From Tritrichomonas musculus (taxonomy: Eukaryota > Parabasalia > Tritrichomonadida > Tritrichomonadidae), in assembly GCA_039105265.1 (NCBI GenBank), contig JAPFFF010000042.1, positions 1,116,001-1,180,000 of the forward strand: a stretch of 64,000 bases of DNA, written 5' to 3'. The translations under genes were made by a program, and so were the position numbers. Positions 47,972 through 56,766 of the stretch are shown here, piece by piece (position 1 is the first letter of the stretch; each line of letters opens with the position of its first letter). A model generated the notes under the pieces. That model saw nothing but the letters and a program-made list of their open reading frames with translations, was not told where the DNA came from and did not search any database.

Positions 47972-48283
47972 TTTTGGGCATATCCCTGTTATAGTTACTA
48001 TCAGTTGGGGTTATCCATCTTAAGTTGCTTAGATGGTAGTCAGCCCTATTCCTATTGATATGATCTACCTCTATTTTATGTTGTGGGTCATCATTAGGTA
48101 TGAACTGTCTTGCTATAAGTACATGTTTCAAGTAGTAGTTGCCATTTAGACATACTCGTATATACCCTTAATATGTTTTGCATCTTTGCATATAAAATGA
48201 TTACTCTTACGTCTTATAGTAAAGGGGTACCTATTCAGGATCTCATAGTCGTTAGTAAAGCCTTTGAGTGGCACAAATGACAT
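47949..48283 (-). pseudogene. NUMOD4/HNH homing-type endonuclease (broken)
   Basis: The 3' part encodes HVLIARQFIPN followed by HKIEVDHINRNRADYHLSNL and RWITPTDSNYNR, the HNH signature of phage- and virus-type homing endonucleases. The 5' part encodes FVPLKGFTNDYEILNRYP, a NUMOD4-like start. The gene is broken in this copy. Its N-terminal module is related to the small protein at 59060-59290 in Maverick 2. Being next to the terminal repeat, it may be a passenger endonuclease gene. Confidence 0.75.
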
Positions 48284-48300
48284 TTACATATAGAAAGAAA

Positions 48301-48521
48301 TAGGTACGAGATTCTCGGGGCTGGTACCTGTGCCGTTTCATAGATGGGCGGTTGTGGGGTGGGGTACCTGTACCGTTTCATTGATGGTAGGCGTTGAGGT
48401 GGGTGGGTGGGATAACATGAAAAGAAGAAGAATTTTTTTTTATTTTTCTTTTCTTTTTTAACTAGTTCGTGTTGACGGTGTGGGTGCTAACCCCACCGGA
48501 AACCGACTAGTATATACTACT
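48301..48521. repeat. Maverick 1 right terminal inverted repeat
   Basis: The inverted copy of 22904-23139, with the 19-mers at 48323-48341 and, with one change, 48363-48381. It ends exactly at agtatatactact, followed by the target duplication. Confidence 0.95.
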
Positions 48522-48526
48522 TTCCG
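48522..48526. repeat. Target-site duplication, right (ttccg)
   Basis: An exact match to 22899-22903. Host sequence resumes after it; the empty site would read gtgttccgttgtcaaacc. Confidence 0.9.
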
Positions 48527-50154
48527 TTGTCAAACCGTAGTTTACACAGAACGGTTTAAAAGAAAAAAAAGCCATTACCGTATTTATTTGGTTGGATTTT
48601 TTTAAAAAAATATGAAATTAGAAATTCGAACTTTGTACCCTATATTAAATAACAATTGAACTATGAAAAACGCAAACGTAAACATTAAATTTATATATAT
48701 AAAGTTAAGAAGAGATTCTTCAACTTTCAAGTATTTTTTACTTCTTCTGTTGAATCTATTTCAAAAATACAAAAATTCATCATAAAATAAATAATACCGC
48801 TAATTAAGAGCCATTTCTAGAAGACTTAACAAAATATATTTTTTATCTATAAAAAAAAAGATACCCTGATCTCGGATAAATTGAGAAAGTTAACGTATTT
48901 TTTTTAATTTAATTATTCGTTATTAAAAAAAGGTGAATTTTAGGTGAATTTTTGACCTTATAGAAAATAAAAAAATTATTTGGTTTAAAAAAAGAAAACG
49001 AATGATAATAGCTAAATTTAATTATGGTTAATATAATTCGTATGCACAAGTGCTTATATATAAGAGATATGAAGAAAATATAAAGTTACAAAAATCAATA
49101 TTATTTTAATATCCCAACACATAATTCAAGATAAGATAAAACCGATATCAAATAATCTTAGTATTTATGAGTATTCTCTTTTGGATATGTTATTAAAGAA
49201 TCAATGTTTTTTGCGAAATAATATTCTGTTGAAATTGGCTGATTGTAAAACTCTACTGGTCGTGTATGCCAAATTTGTTATCTATACTAATGATAGTTTC
49301 CATATAATGCCATTAAATCGCTCGATTTAATAATTTTTTAATTTTTTTTTTGAAAATATCATCTTATTTGAGATTTATCTGAGAAAGTAAAAAGATGTGA
49401 GAAATCGCTTCTGTAATAATATAAACAATACCTTTGATAGATTTAAAAGAGCTATAAATTATTCATTTTTATTTTTGCTGATGCATCATCGATGAATATT
49501 CTGCGCATCAAGTCAAAACTGATTGGAATATCATAGCGCTATTAAGCAATTACTAGAAAGAATTGATATTTTTGTTGATTAAAAGTGTTCATATTAGATA
49601 ATTAAATCTTCAATTGAAGAATTGATATTGTTACGAGAACTATAAATTTTGATAACTTAGTGCACCATATCATTGATGTTCGTCAATTAGATATCAAATA
49701 ATATGAATATAGATGTGAAAATAGTTCGTTTGTTATGGATCATTAATAATAATAAACGAATAGTGGCATTGAAACTTTTTGTGTTAAATCATTTGACATT
49801 CTAACTTTTTGTTAGCAAATACTATGCATATAATAATGATTAAAATCATGTAAATTTTGGAGAAAAATTTGGATATACTATGATGAATTGTTAATATATA
49901 AAGATAGCATTATTTTGTCATTTCAGAATAACATTTGGATAATAATTTGATGAGTTAATGAGAGTTTTGAAATAAAATTTCTCAATAATCTAAATGAGAG
50001 TCTTTTGAAGAAGATAACTGAATTTATATTGATTCATTTGTGCTTTGCGCTCATTTATGAGAGATTAATTGATAGAGATAAATGAATATATGATTAAACG
50101 GAGGAACATTCATATCTTAGAACAAGAAGATTTTTGTTATTAGAAGAGAATCTT
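48527..50154. other. Host spacer between the two Mavericks
   Basis: 1.6 kb of AT-rich sequence without a supported gene, RNA or repeat. No long frame and no inverted repeat of note were seen. Confidence 0.7.
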
Positions 50155-50159
50155 AGATC

Positions 50160-50391
50160 AGTAGTATATACTAGTCGGTTTCCACGGGGCACAGGCTGCC
50201 CACGCGTCAACACGAACTAGTCAAAAAAGAAAAGAAAAAGAAAAGAAAAAGAAAAGAAAAATAAAAAAAAAGAAAAGAAAAAAAATATTTTTGTTCTCAC
50301 TACTGCTCACCATCAATGAAACGGCACAGGTACCCCACCCCACTACCGCCCATCTATGAAACGGCACAGGTACCTGCCCCGAGAATCTCGT
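50160..50391. repeat. Maverick 2 left terminal repeat
   Basis: It shares the outer 22 bp, the word cacgaactagt, the purine run, and both copies of atgaaacggcacaggtacc (50316-50334 and 50356-50374, again 40 bp apart), then gagaatctcgt, with Maverick 1. The segment between 50182 and 50210 is different. Preceding bases agatc (50155-50159) are the expected target duplication; the partner copy is outside the window. Confidence 0.85.
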
Positions 50392-50404
50392 GTATGACAC
50401 CTAC

Positions 50405-50662
50405 TCATGGTAGTTTAGCATCGACTATTTCTTTACAGTACACATTATATGAATTAAATTTACTGCCTTCTTCAATGGCCAAACTCTCAATGATTATACT
50501 ATTTAAACCTGGCAAACCATGTATTTGACAAATCATTTTATCATTTAGTTCGGAGTAACCATGGTAGTAGTAGTTATAAGATGGGGCCAGCTCCCGGAAG
50601 ATACTTTGGCCTTGATTTTCGGGTATGATTTTCAATACGAGGGTACACCTGTCTTCTAGCAT
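50405..50662 (-). CDS. Small unknown frame next to the left end of Maverick 2
   Basis: An 85-codon frame starting MLEDRCTLVLKIIPENQG, with balanced coding-like composition. Its place directly inside the terminal repeat parallels the small coiled-coil gene of Maverick 1, but the sequences are not obviously related. It is divergent from the polymerase gene with a 240-bp gap. No family is recognised. Confidence 0.45.
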   Translation of the reverse strand: MLEDRCTLVLKIIPENQGQSIFRELAPSYNYYYHGYSELNDKMICQIHGLPGLNSIIIESLAIEEGSKFNSYNVYCKEIVDAKLP

Positions 50663-50904
50663 TCATTTTTGGAGTCATGTTTCAATACTTGGAGCTCAAA
50701 TTTGGGAAATGTAGAATTTAAGAAAATGTGCCCAAAAATGGATGTTTTGAAGGGGTTTGGGGCCAAAAATAATGTCCGAATTCAGGCCCATTTTGATGCA
50801 AAAAGAGAATGTAAAAGATGATGTTTTTCATGAAAAAATGGTGTACAGGAAGATATGAAACTTTTTGTAAGGGATAATTTTTTTAATGCAGGGGTAAAGA
50901 AAAG
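50663..50904. promoter_or_regulatory. Non-coding leader of the giant polymerase gene
   Basis: A 242-bp divergent intergenic region, G-richer on the plus strand than other spacers (tgtcccaaaa and gggg words such as ggggtttggggccaaaa). No known initiator is obvious. It presumably contains both promoters. Confidence 0.3.
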
Positions 50905-53900
50905 ATGACTCAACCAACGATCAACAATCGCCAAGAAATATATGAGCAACCAATTGATGATGTATGGAATTTAGCATTAATGCTTGGCATTTCTGAAGAA
51001 ACACTTGAAGCAATTATTGATGAATTTCCATATAATTCTGAATTTGAAGATAATGTAATTGATAGAATCCTTGACTTTATTATACCCAAACTTGATGAAA
51101 TGGGTTATGATGGTGATGCTACTTATGGTAGTGTATATTGGTTTGCAAAGGGTTATAATGCTAAGAAAGAAGCTGAAGCTATTGAAGCCGAAGCTATTAA
51201 TGAATTAATGAATCTTCCATTCCAACCAGAAATCAAATATTTGGGAATCCCACATGCTCCAAAGCATCCAAAAGCACCAAAAAGATATATTGATAGCAAC
51301 GATTCAGCATATCTCAATTACATTAAACGTAAGCATTTCAATGTTAAAGATAAGGTTAATGATAAGGTTAGGGATATTCTTCGTAAACGTTTTAACGAGA
51401 AAATTGAAAAAGAAAATACTCAAATCCATGCATCCAAAGCTAATTACAAGAGAATGCTTGATGATTTACGTAAGCAAACAGTTCTACTTAGACCGTTAGC
51501 ACCAAAAGAAATGCTTGAACTTAAACCATATTCACAGAAAATGTTTGAGAACCAAAACCAAGAATTGTTAGAATATTTTGAGAAATATGGTCATGAATTC
51601 AAGAGCATTGATGAAGAGAATCTTAAAATTAATGAACCATATGATGAACAGAAAGCATTAGCACGTTTGGAAGAAGCTAGACGTAAGTATCCAAAAGACT
51701 CAGAAGTTGTTGAGAAGAATCAAAATAAAGATCCAATTGTAGTGTATTATCTTAACAAGATTCATAAGCTTGAAGACATTTTCGAATATCTTGAGAATGT
51801 TGTATATAAGCGTGAACGTAAACCATTCAAGTTGACATTTGAGATGGGAGGTATCTTTGAGGTTCCAGATAAGAATGTATCTCCAGAATCAGATCCAACG
51901 TTTGATTACGAAGCACGTGAAATCATTGCTACCAAAGTCAAACTTGATGATACCATTCCAATTGTAATCCAATTTTCAACAGATTTAGATAGAGTCAAGT
52001 ACTATATTGAAACAAATCTTCATAATCATTCAACTTCATCTTCCAATGTCAAACTCATTTATGTTTCAAATGTTGCATTCACTGTTTCAAGATTAGTTAA
52101 GATTTCTGGTAAGATTGATGACCTTCCAGTTGAGTTCTTTAAATCAAAATTTATAATCACAGACAATGAAGATGATGGATTATGTTGGTATAGATTCTTA
52201 GCAATATGTTTAGATCAAAAGCTATCAAAGACTGAGAAGTACTATCTTAAAGATCGTACTAGTGCTGCTCGTAAACTCTTCTGCAAAGATCATGGTGCCA
52301 AATATACTACTAGACCTACCAAAGCTGCCCAAGCATTACTTAAATCATTCAATGGTATGACGTTAGATGAAATGAAAGAGTCTGCTAAGAAGCATGAAAT
52401 CAATGTTAACATCTATTGCTTTGACAAAGAAAGTAATCGTTATGATATTGATCAGCAATGGTATGATGAGAAATTTGGAAATCCTTTTAATGCTTTACTC
52501 TTTAGTCAAGGTAATGTCATCCATATTATGTATATCACTAATGCAGAATCATTAACTAATATTTGGATATGTCCCAAATGCAAATCGTATGCAATCCGTG
52601 GAAAGAATCCAAAGAGAATGGATATTCATAAAGCACATTGTGATGGAAAGTTTCATAAGAATTACATTCCTGAAAGAGTTAGTATGCCATATTGTCCACA
52701 TATTTTGAATCATCCAGTTTACGAATATTGTGTAGCACATGATCTTAAATGGCAACCTCAGAGATATTACATAACCTATGATTTCGAAACCATGGAGCAA
52801 TCTGTTAATGAAAAATCTGGTAAATCTACTGTAATCAATAGTCGTTTGCTTCCATTGTCTGCAAGCTGTTGCATCAAGTCTTCAAAAGGTTTGTTAACGA
52901 GACATTTCGATGCTAGATCCAAAGATTTCATTCCTGAATGGCTTACATTTATGTTTGAGCAAGCTTATGAAATAGTTGATGACAAGGTTCAATTAATGAA
53001 AGATATGCTCAAAATTTCTGATGTCGAAGTCATTAAAAAGTTTGATAAAGGTCTCCTTGATGTACCAGTTTTGGGATTTAATTCTGCAAAATTTGATAGC
53101 AATCTCTTTAAAGAATATTTCAATTATACTCATCATGATATGCAATGGAAGGTTGATAACAGTTCTTTAATTGGTACTACATCATCTTTGAAGCAATTCA
53201 TTCTCAAAACATCAACTGATAAAGGTGTGATTGGATTACGTTTCATTGATGCTCAAGCATTCATCAGTGGAGGTACTCTTAAACAATTTGGTGTTGACTT
53301 TGGTGGTGCAGAGAATTCTGTTAAAGGTACATTCCCATATGAAGTTGTAAATAGTAAGAACTTTGATGATGTCCTAAGTATGTCAGAACCATTCAAACAT
53401 AAAGATTTCCATAGCTATCTCAATCAAAAGAATGCATTATCAAATAAAGAATATGAAGAATATCTTGAAGATTCCAAAAGATTCATTGACAGATGGGAAT
53501 ATCTGTTAGCATATAATGATAATGATGTTGAGATGATGATCAAACCTATTGATAACCTCATTGAATTGAATGCTAAATATGGTATTGACATGCTCTCTAA
53601 TCTTTCTTTATCACGTAATGCATCTGAAATCAAGTATGCAATGGCTTATAAGAATTTTGATATTGACTATGATTATGGTGTTTTGAATTCAAAGAATACA
53701 TTCAAGCCAACAAAAGAATGGTGGACATATAAGGTCAATTCATATTATACCCAAGATGAGAAATGGAATGCTAAGCAAGAGAAAAGTAAGCAGCCCAAAC
53801 CTTTAAGAAACCTTTCTAAATGTGTTTCTGAAGCTGATTTCGATGCATTCATGAAGATATATGAAGACCCGGAATTAGGTAAATGTCATCTTTGTGGCGA

Positions 53901-56766
53901 ACACTTCTCATGGACTAATAAGCCAACATTAGATCGAATCAATAATGAAATAGGTCATGAATTATCTAATTGCAAACTTGCTTGTGAAGTATGTAATAGC
54001 CTTCGTGCGGCTGATGATGATAAGGTTACTCGTTTAAGAATCCAACTCAAGAAGTTCTGTAAAGTGAATCATTTGCCAATGACTATTACCAATGAAGCTG
54101 AATATCATCGTTTACGTGCTGGTATAACTGGAGGTCTTTCAAATGTTATGCATCGAGTCAATCTTAGAGGTGAGACTTACATTACTCGTTTGAATTATGA
54201 TTCCGATACCAATAAAGTTGTTGTCAGATATACTGATAATGTTGTTTCACATGTAGTTGGAGTTGATTTCAATTCATTGTATCCTTCAGCATGTTCTGGT
54301 AACTGGCATTCATTCAACAAATATCATGGAGGTATCATGTACATGCCTGGTTCAATGTTAAATTCATATGATTGCTATGATGAGAATGGTAAGCAGAAAC
54401 CAAATGTATATCATACTTGTATGAGTATAATCAATTCCAAACATAGGTTTGATAAGAATCCCAAATTCATCTTTCATGCAACTGTTAAGTTAGAATGTCC
54501 CAAAGATTTGATTAATGATTTCATTAATTTCCCACCTGTATTTCGCAATTTTGATATCAAAAATGATGAAGATATAATCGGTTCATACATGTACAAATAT
54601 GGTGTAGACAATAAGATCCATACTGTTGACAAATCTGATACCAAGCTTACAATGACTCTTGATACCATGGATGAATTCAAGACATTTGGTTGCTATTATT
54701 TGTGGTTTCTCATTGACCATGGTTTGAAAGTTGTTGATATCCAGAATGTTACATTATATGATTGCCATAGAGGTTTCAATGCATTCGTTAATGAGTTTAT
54801 GGGAGAGCGTCAGAAGATATTAAGTGGAGAGAAGTCTGGAAATGAGAAGTTCTATAAAATTAGTATGAATGGTTCTTATGGATATGATGGTCTCAATACA
54901 GAACATTATGATAAAGTCAAGATTGTAGATCGTGATAGAGCCTTCATTGACATTGCAAGTGAAACTTATGTTAACGGATATCCAATTGCAAATGATTCAT
55001 ATATAATTCAACGTAAACCCAAGAATTTCCGATGTAAGACATGTGTTCAAGAGTCATTCTTCACTCTTGATAATGCAAAGTATTGGTATTTGGTTTTCAT
55101 TTATGACTTCCTTTTCAAATGTTTAGATGTTGAAAGAATGCATTTCACATCATGTGATACAGATAGTGTTTACTTTGCAATTGCTGGAGATATGAATAGA
55201 CATGGTGAGCAAGTCTTCGATGCAATCGTTAAAGATAAAGAATTCTATGATAAATATGTTTATCAATTCATGCCAAATCCAACTATTGGAACCGTTGCTG
55301 ATGAGAAGAAAATATTGGGTGCTGCTGTTGAAAAATATGGTGATAATCAAGTTGCATTGTGTCCTAAATGTTATACCATTTGGAATAATAAAGAAAATGG
55401 TTCCATGGAAACTAAATCATTGAAAGTCAAAGGTGTATCATTGAAGCAAAATTGTAAAATCCATCCATCAAGTTATCTTAGTGTAATCAATGATAACAAA
55501 GTCTTTAAGGGTAAGAATATTAATCTCCAAATGAATCGTAAACATAATTCTGATGGAAAGATTTCAATACAAATGTCTAAGGTAACTATTAAGAAGAATG
55601 CGTTGGCTGGATTTCATAACAAAATGATAGTATTGGAAGATCAAACTTGCATTCCATTCATTAAAGGTTTGACTGCTAATGATGTTATTATCAAATCATG
55701 TGAAGAGTATGCTAAAGAATGTGAAAATGAAATTAGAAATATCATGAAGAATGATGATTTAGATGTTGAATTGCTTGAGTTTGGAAAGAGCATTCCTGAC
55801 AATAGTGATCCCAAAGGGGAATTTGCTGAAGCAAAAGGTGATATCTCTGTAAACATTGAATCAAATGAAATAGATACAAGTCATTGGGATTTACCTTTGA
55901 GAACTAGATTTGATGAGAACTTCAAGATTGCATTTAATAAATCAAAATTTGGATCCTGTGATGGCAGACATATCGGTGACTTGAAATGTAGAAATCAGAC
56001 TGGAATGGTGTTACGTGTAAACGAATGTCCTGGATTTGCAGTGATTGACATTGACATTAACAAAACATTACCTCAACAGAAGAGATTTGAAATCAAGCAA
56101 TCATTACTTAACAAACTCTCTGAAGATGATATCATTGTCGAGTCTGGAAGTGGTAGTCTACATATTTATGTTAACCATAACATTCCAGATTTGTATAAGA
56201 ATGCATACGTTAAGTGTTTCAAATGTGATGAGTTCGATATTGATTACATTGCATCTGTCGATTGTGATAAGTGTCAAAGTATAATGCTTCCTGATTCTGA
56301 AAATAAGAATGGAAGATATGAATTTTATCAAGGTAATTGGGATTCTGTTATCAAGAGAACTGCTACTGATGTTGTGAAAGATTTAGGTATAGAGTTGGAT
56401 TTATCAAGATATTCAAATATAAATGATTCAGATGATTTTGATAATGAATCTTTGACATACCTTTCTTCTGAAGAAGAGATGAAGTTAGTGGATGGATTGG
56501 TTGGAATGGAAGTTCATAATTATGCTTCAAAAATAGATGATAGACTTTCATTATTACCATTATTGTCAGCAATCAAATGTCTGTCCACAGAGAATCAATC
56601 CAAAGCATTACATAATGTTGAGTTCAAATGTAATTTGACATCCAAAGCTTCAATGAATTTTGAAAATGTCTGGATAGATGCAGATCCAAAGCATTCAAAT
56701 GTTAATGTGTTGTATAAGATAATCCGATTGTATAATAGAGAATATTATAATAAAGTATTACATTAA
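50905..56766 (+). CDS. Giant PolB with OTU-like, HNH-like and primase-like regions
   Basis: The 1953-residue product is a composite replication protein. Residues about 420-560 include DDGLCWYRFLA and a later NVIHIMYI, resembling an OTU-type cysteine protease, then a CPKC...H...C zinc-finger-like segment. The exonuclease motifs are TYDFETME (Asp about 625), GFNSAKFDSN and YNDNDVEMM. The polymerase motifs are VDFNSLYPSA (about 1120), KFYKISMNGSYGY (about 1315) and SCDTDSVYF (about 1418). Between exonuclease and palm, residues about 990-1040 form CHLCGEHF...CEVCNSLR, an HNH/endonuclease-VII-like zinc motif. Residues about 1700-1830 show VIDIDIN, GSGSLHIYV and DIDYIASVD, the three motifs of archaeo-eukaryotic primases. 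The start is the ATG after ggggtaaagaaaag. Confidence 0.93.
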   Translation: MTQPTINNRQEIYEQPIDDVWNLALMLGISEETLEAIIDEFPYNSEFEDNVIDRILDFIIPKLDEMGYDGDATYGSVYWFAKGYNAKKEAEAIEAEAINELMNLPFQPEIKYLGIPHAPKHPKAPKRYIDSNDSAYLNYIKRKHFNVKDKVNDKVRDILRKRFNEKIEKENTQIHASKANYKRMLDDLRKQTVLLRPLAPKEMLELKPYSQKMFENQNQELLEYFEKYGHEFKSIDEENLKINEPYDEQKALARLEEARRKYPKDSEVVEKNQNKDPIVVYYLNKIHKLEDIFEYLENVVYKRERKPFKLTFEMGGIFEVPDKNVSPESDPTFDYEAREIIATKVKLDDTIPIVIQFSTDLDRVKYYIETNLHNHSTSSSNVKLIYVSNVAFTVSRLVKISGKIDDLPVEFFKSKFIITDNEDDGLCWYRFLAICLDQKLSKTEKYYLKDRTSAARKLFCKDHGAKYTTRPTKAAQALLKSFNGMTLDEMKESAKKHEINVNIYCFDKESNRYDIDQQWYDEKFGNPFNALLFSQGNVIHIMYITNAESLTNIWICPKCKSYAIRGKNPKRMDIHKAHCDGKFHKNYIPERVSMPYCPHILNHPVYEYCVAHDLKWQPQRYYITYDFETMEQSVNEKSGKSTVINSRLLPLSASCCIKSSKGLLTRHFDARSKDFIPEWLTFMFEQAYEIVDDKVQLMKDMLKISDVEVIKKFDKGLLDVPVLGFNSAKFDSNLFKEYFNYTHHDMQWKVDNSSLIGTTSSLKQFILKTSTDKGVIGLRFIDAQAFISGGTLKQFGVDFGGAENSVKGTFPYEVVNSKNFDDVLSMSEPFKHKDFHSYLNQKNALSNKEYEEYLEDSKRFIDRWEYLLAYNDNDVEMMIKPIDNLIELNAKYGIDMLSNLSLSRNASEIKYAMAYKNFDIDYDYGVLNSKNTFKPTKEWWTYKVNSYYTQDEKWNAKQEKSKQPKPLRNLSKCVSEADFDAFMKIYEDPELGKCHLCGEHFSWTNKPTLDRINNEIGHELSNCKLACEVCNSLRAADDDKVTRLRIQLKKFCKVNHLPMTITNEAEYHRLRAGITGGLSNVMHRVNLRGETYITRLNYDSDTNKVVVRYTDNVVSHVVGVDFNSLYPSACSGNWHSFNKYHGGIMYMPGSMLNSYDCYDENGKQKPNVYHTCMSIINSKHRFDKNPKFIFHATVKLECPKDLINDFINFPPVFRNFDIKNDEDIIGSYMYKYGVDNKIHTVDKSDTKLTMTLDTMDEFKTFGCYYLWFLIDHGLKVVDIQNVTLYDCHRGFNAFVNEFMGERQKILSGEKSGNEKFYKISMNGSYGYDGLNTEHYDKVKIVDRDRAFIDIASETYVNGYPIANDSYIIQRKPKNFRCKTCVQESFFTLDNAKYWYLVFIYDFLFKCLDVERMHFTSCDTDSVYFAIAGDMNRHGEQVFDAIVKDKEFYDKYVYQFMPNPTIGTVADEKKILGAAVEKYGDNQVALCPKCYTIWNNKENGSMETKSLKVKGVSLKQNCKIHPSSYLSVINDNKVFKGKNINLQMNRKHNSDGKISIQMSKVTIKKNALAGFHNKMIVLEDQTCIPFIKGLTANDVIIKSCEEYAKECENEIRNIMKNDDLDVELLEFGKSIPDNSDPKGEFAEAKGDISVNIESNEIDTSHWDLPLRTRFDENFKIAFNKSKFGSCDGRHIGDLKCRNQTGMVLRVNECPGFAVIDIDINKTLPQQKRFEIKQSLLNKLSEDDIIVESGSGSLHIYVNHNIPDLYKNAYVKCFKCDEFDIDYIASVDCDKCQSIMLPDSENKNGRYEFYQGNWDSVIKRTATDVVKDLGIELDLSRYSNINDSDDFDNESLTYLSSEEEMKLVDGLVGMEVHNYASKIDDRLSLLPLLSAIKCLSTENQSKALHNVEFKCNLTSKASMNFENVWIDADPKHSNVNVLYKIIRLYNREYYNKVLH

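Larger units (their letters stand above)
22904..48521. mobile_element. Maverick/Polinton 1, complete
   Basis: A 25.6-kb virus-like element bounded by terminal inverted repeats of about 221-236 bp and a 5-bp target duplication. It encodes the hallmark Polinton set: protein-primed PolB, integrase, packaging ATPase, cysteine protease, a major-capsid candidate and a probable minor capsid protein, plus about twenty accessory genes. Most genes lie on the minus strand, with short plus-strand genes at 31081-31697, 36767-37192, 38016-38387 and 47708-47971. It looks essentially whole, with about three to five interrupted reading frames. The ends differ by about 1.4 percent in substitutions, implying a fairly recent insertion. 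Confidence 0.95.
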
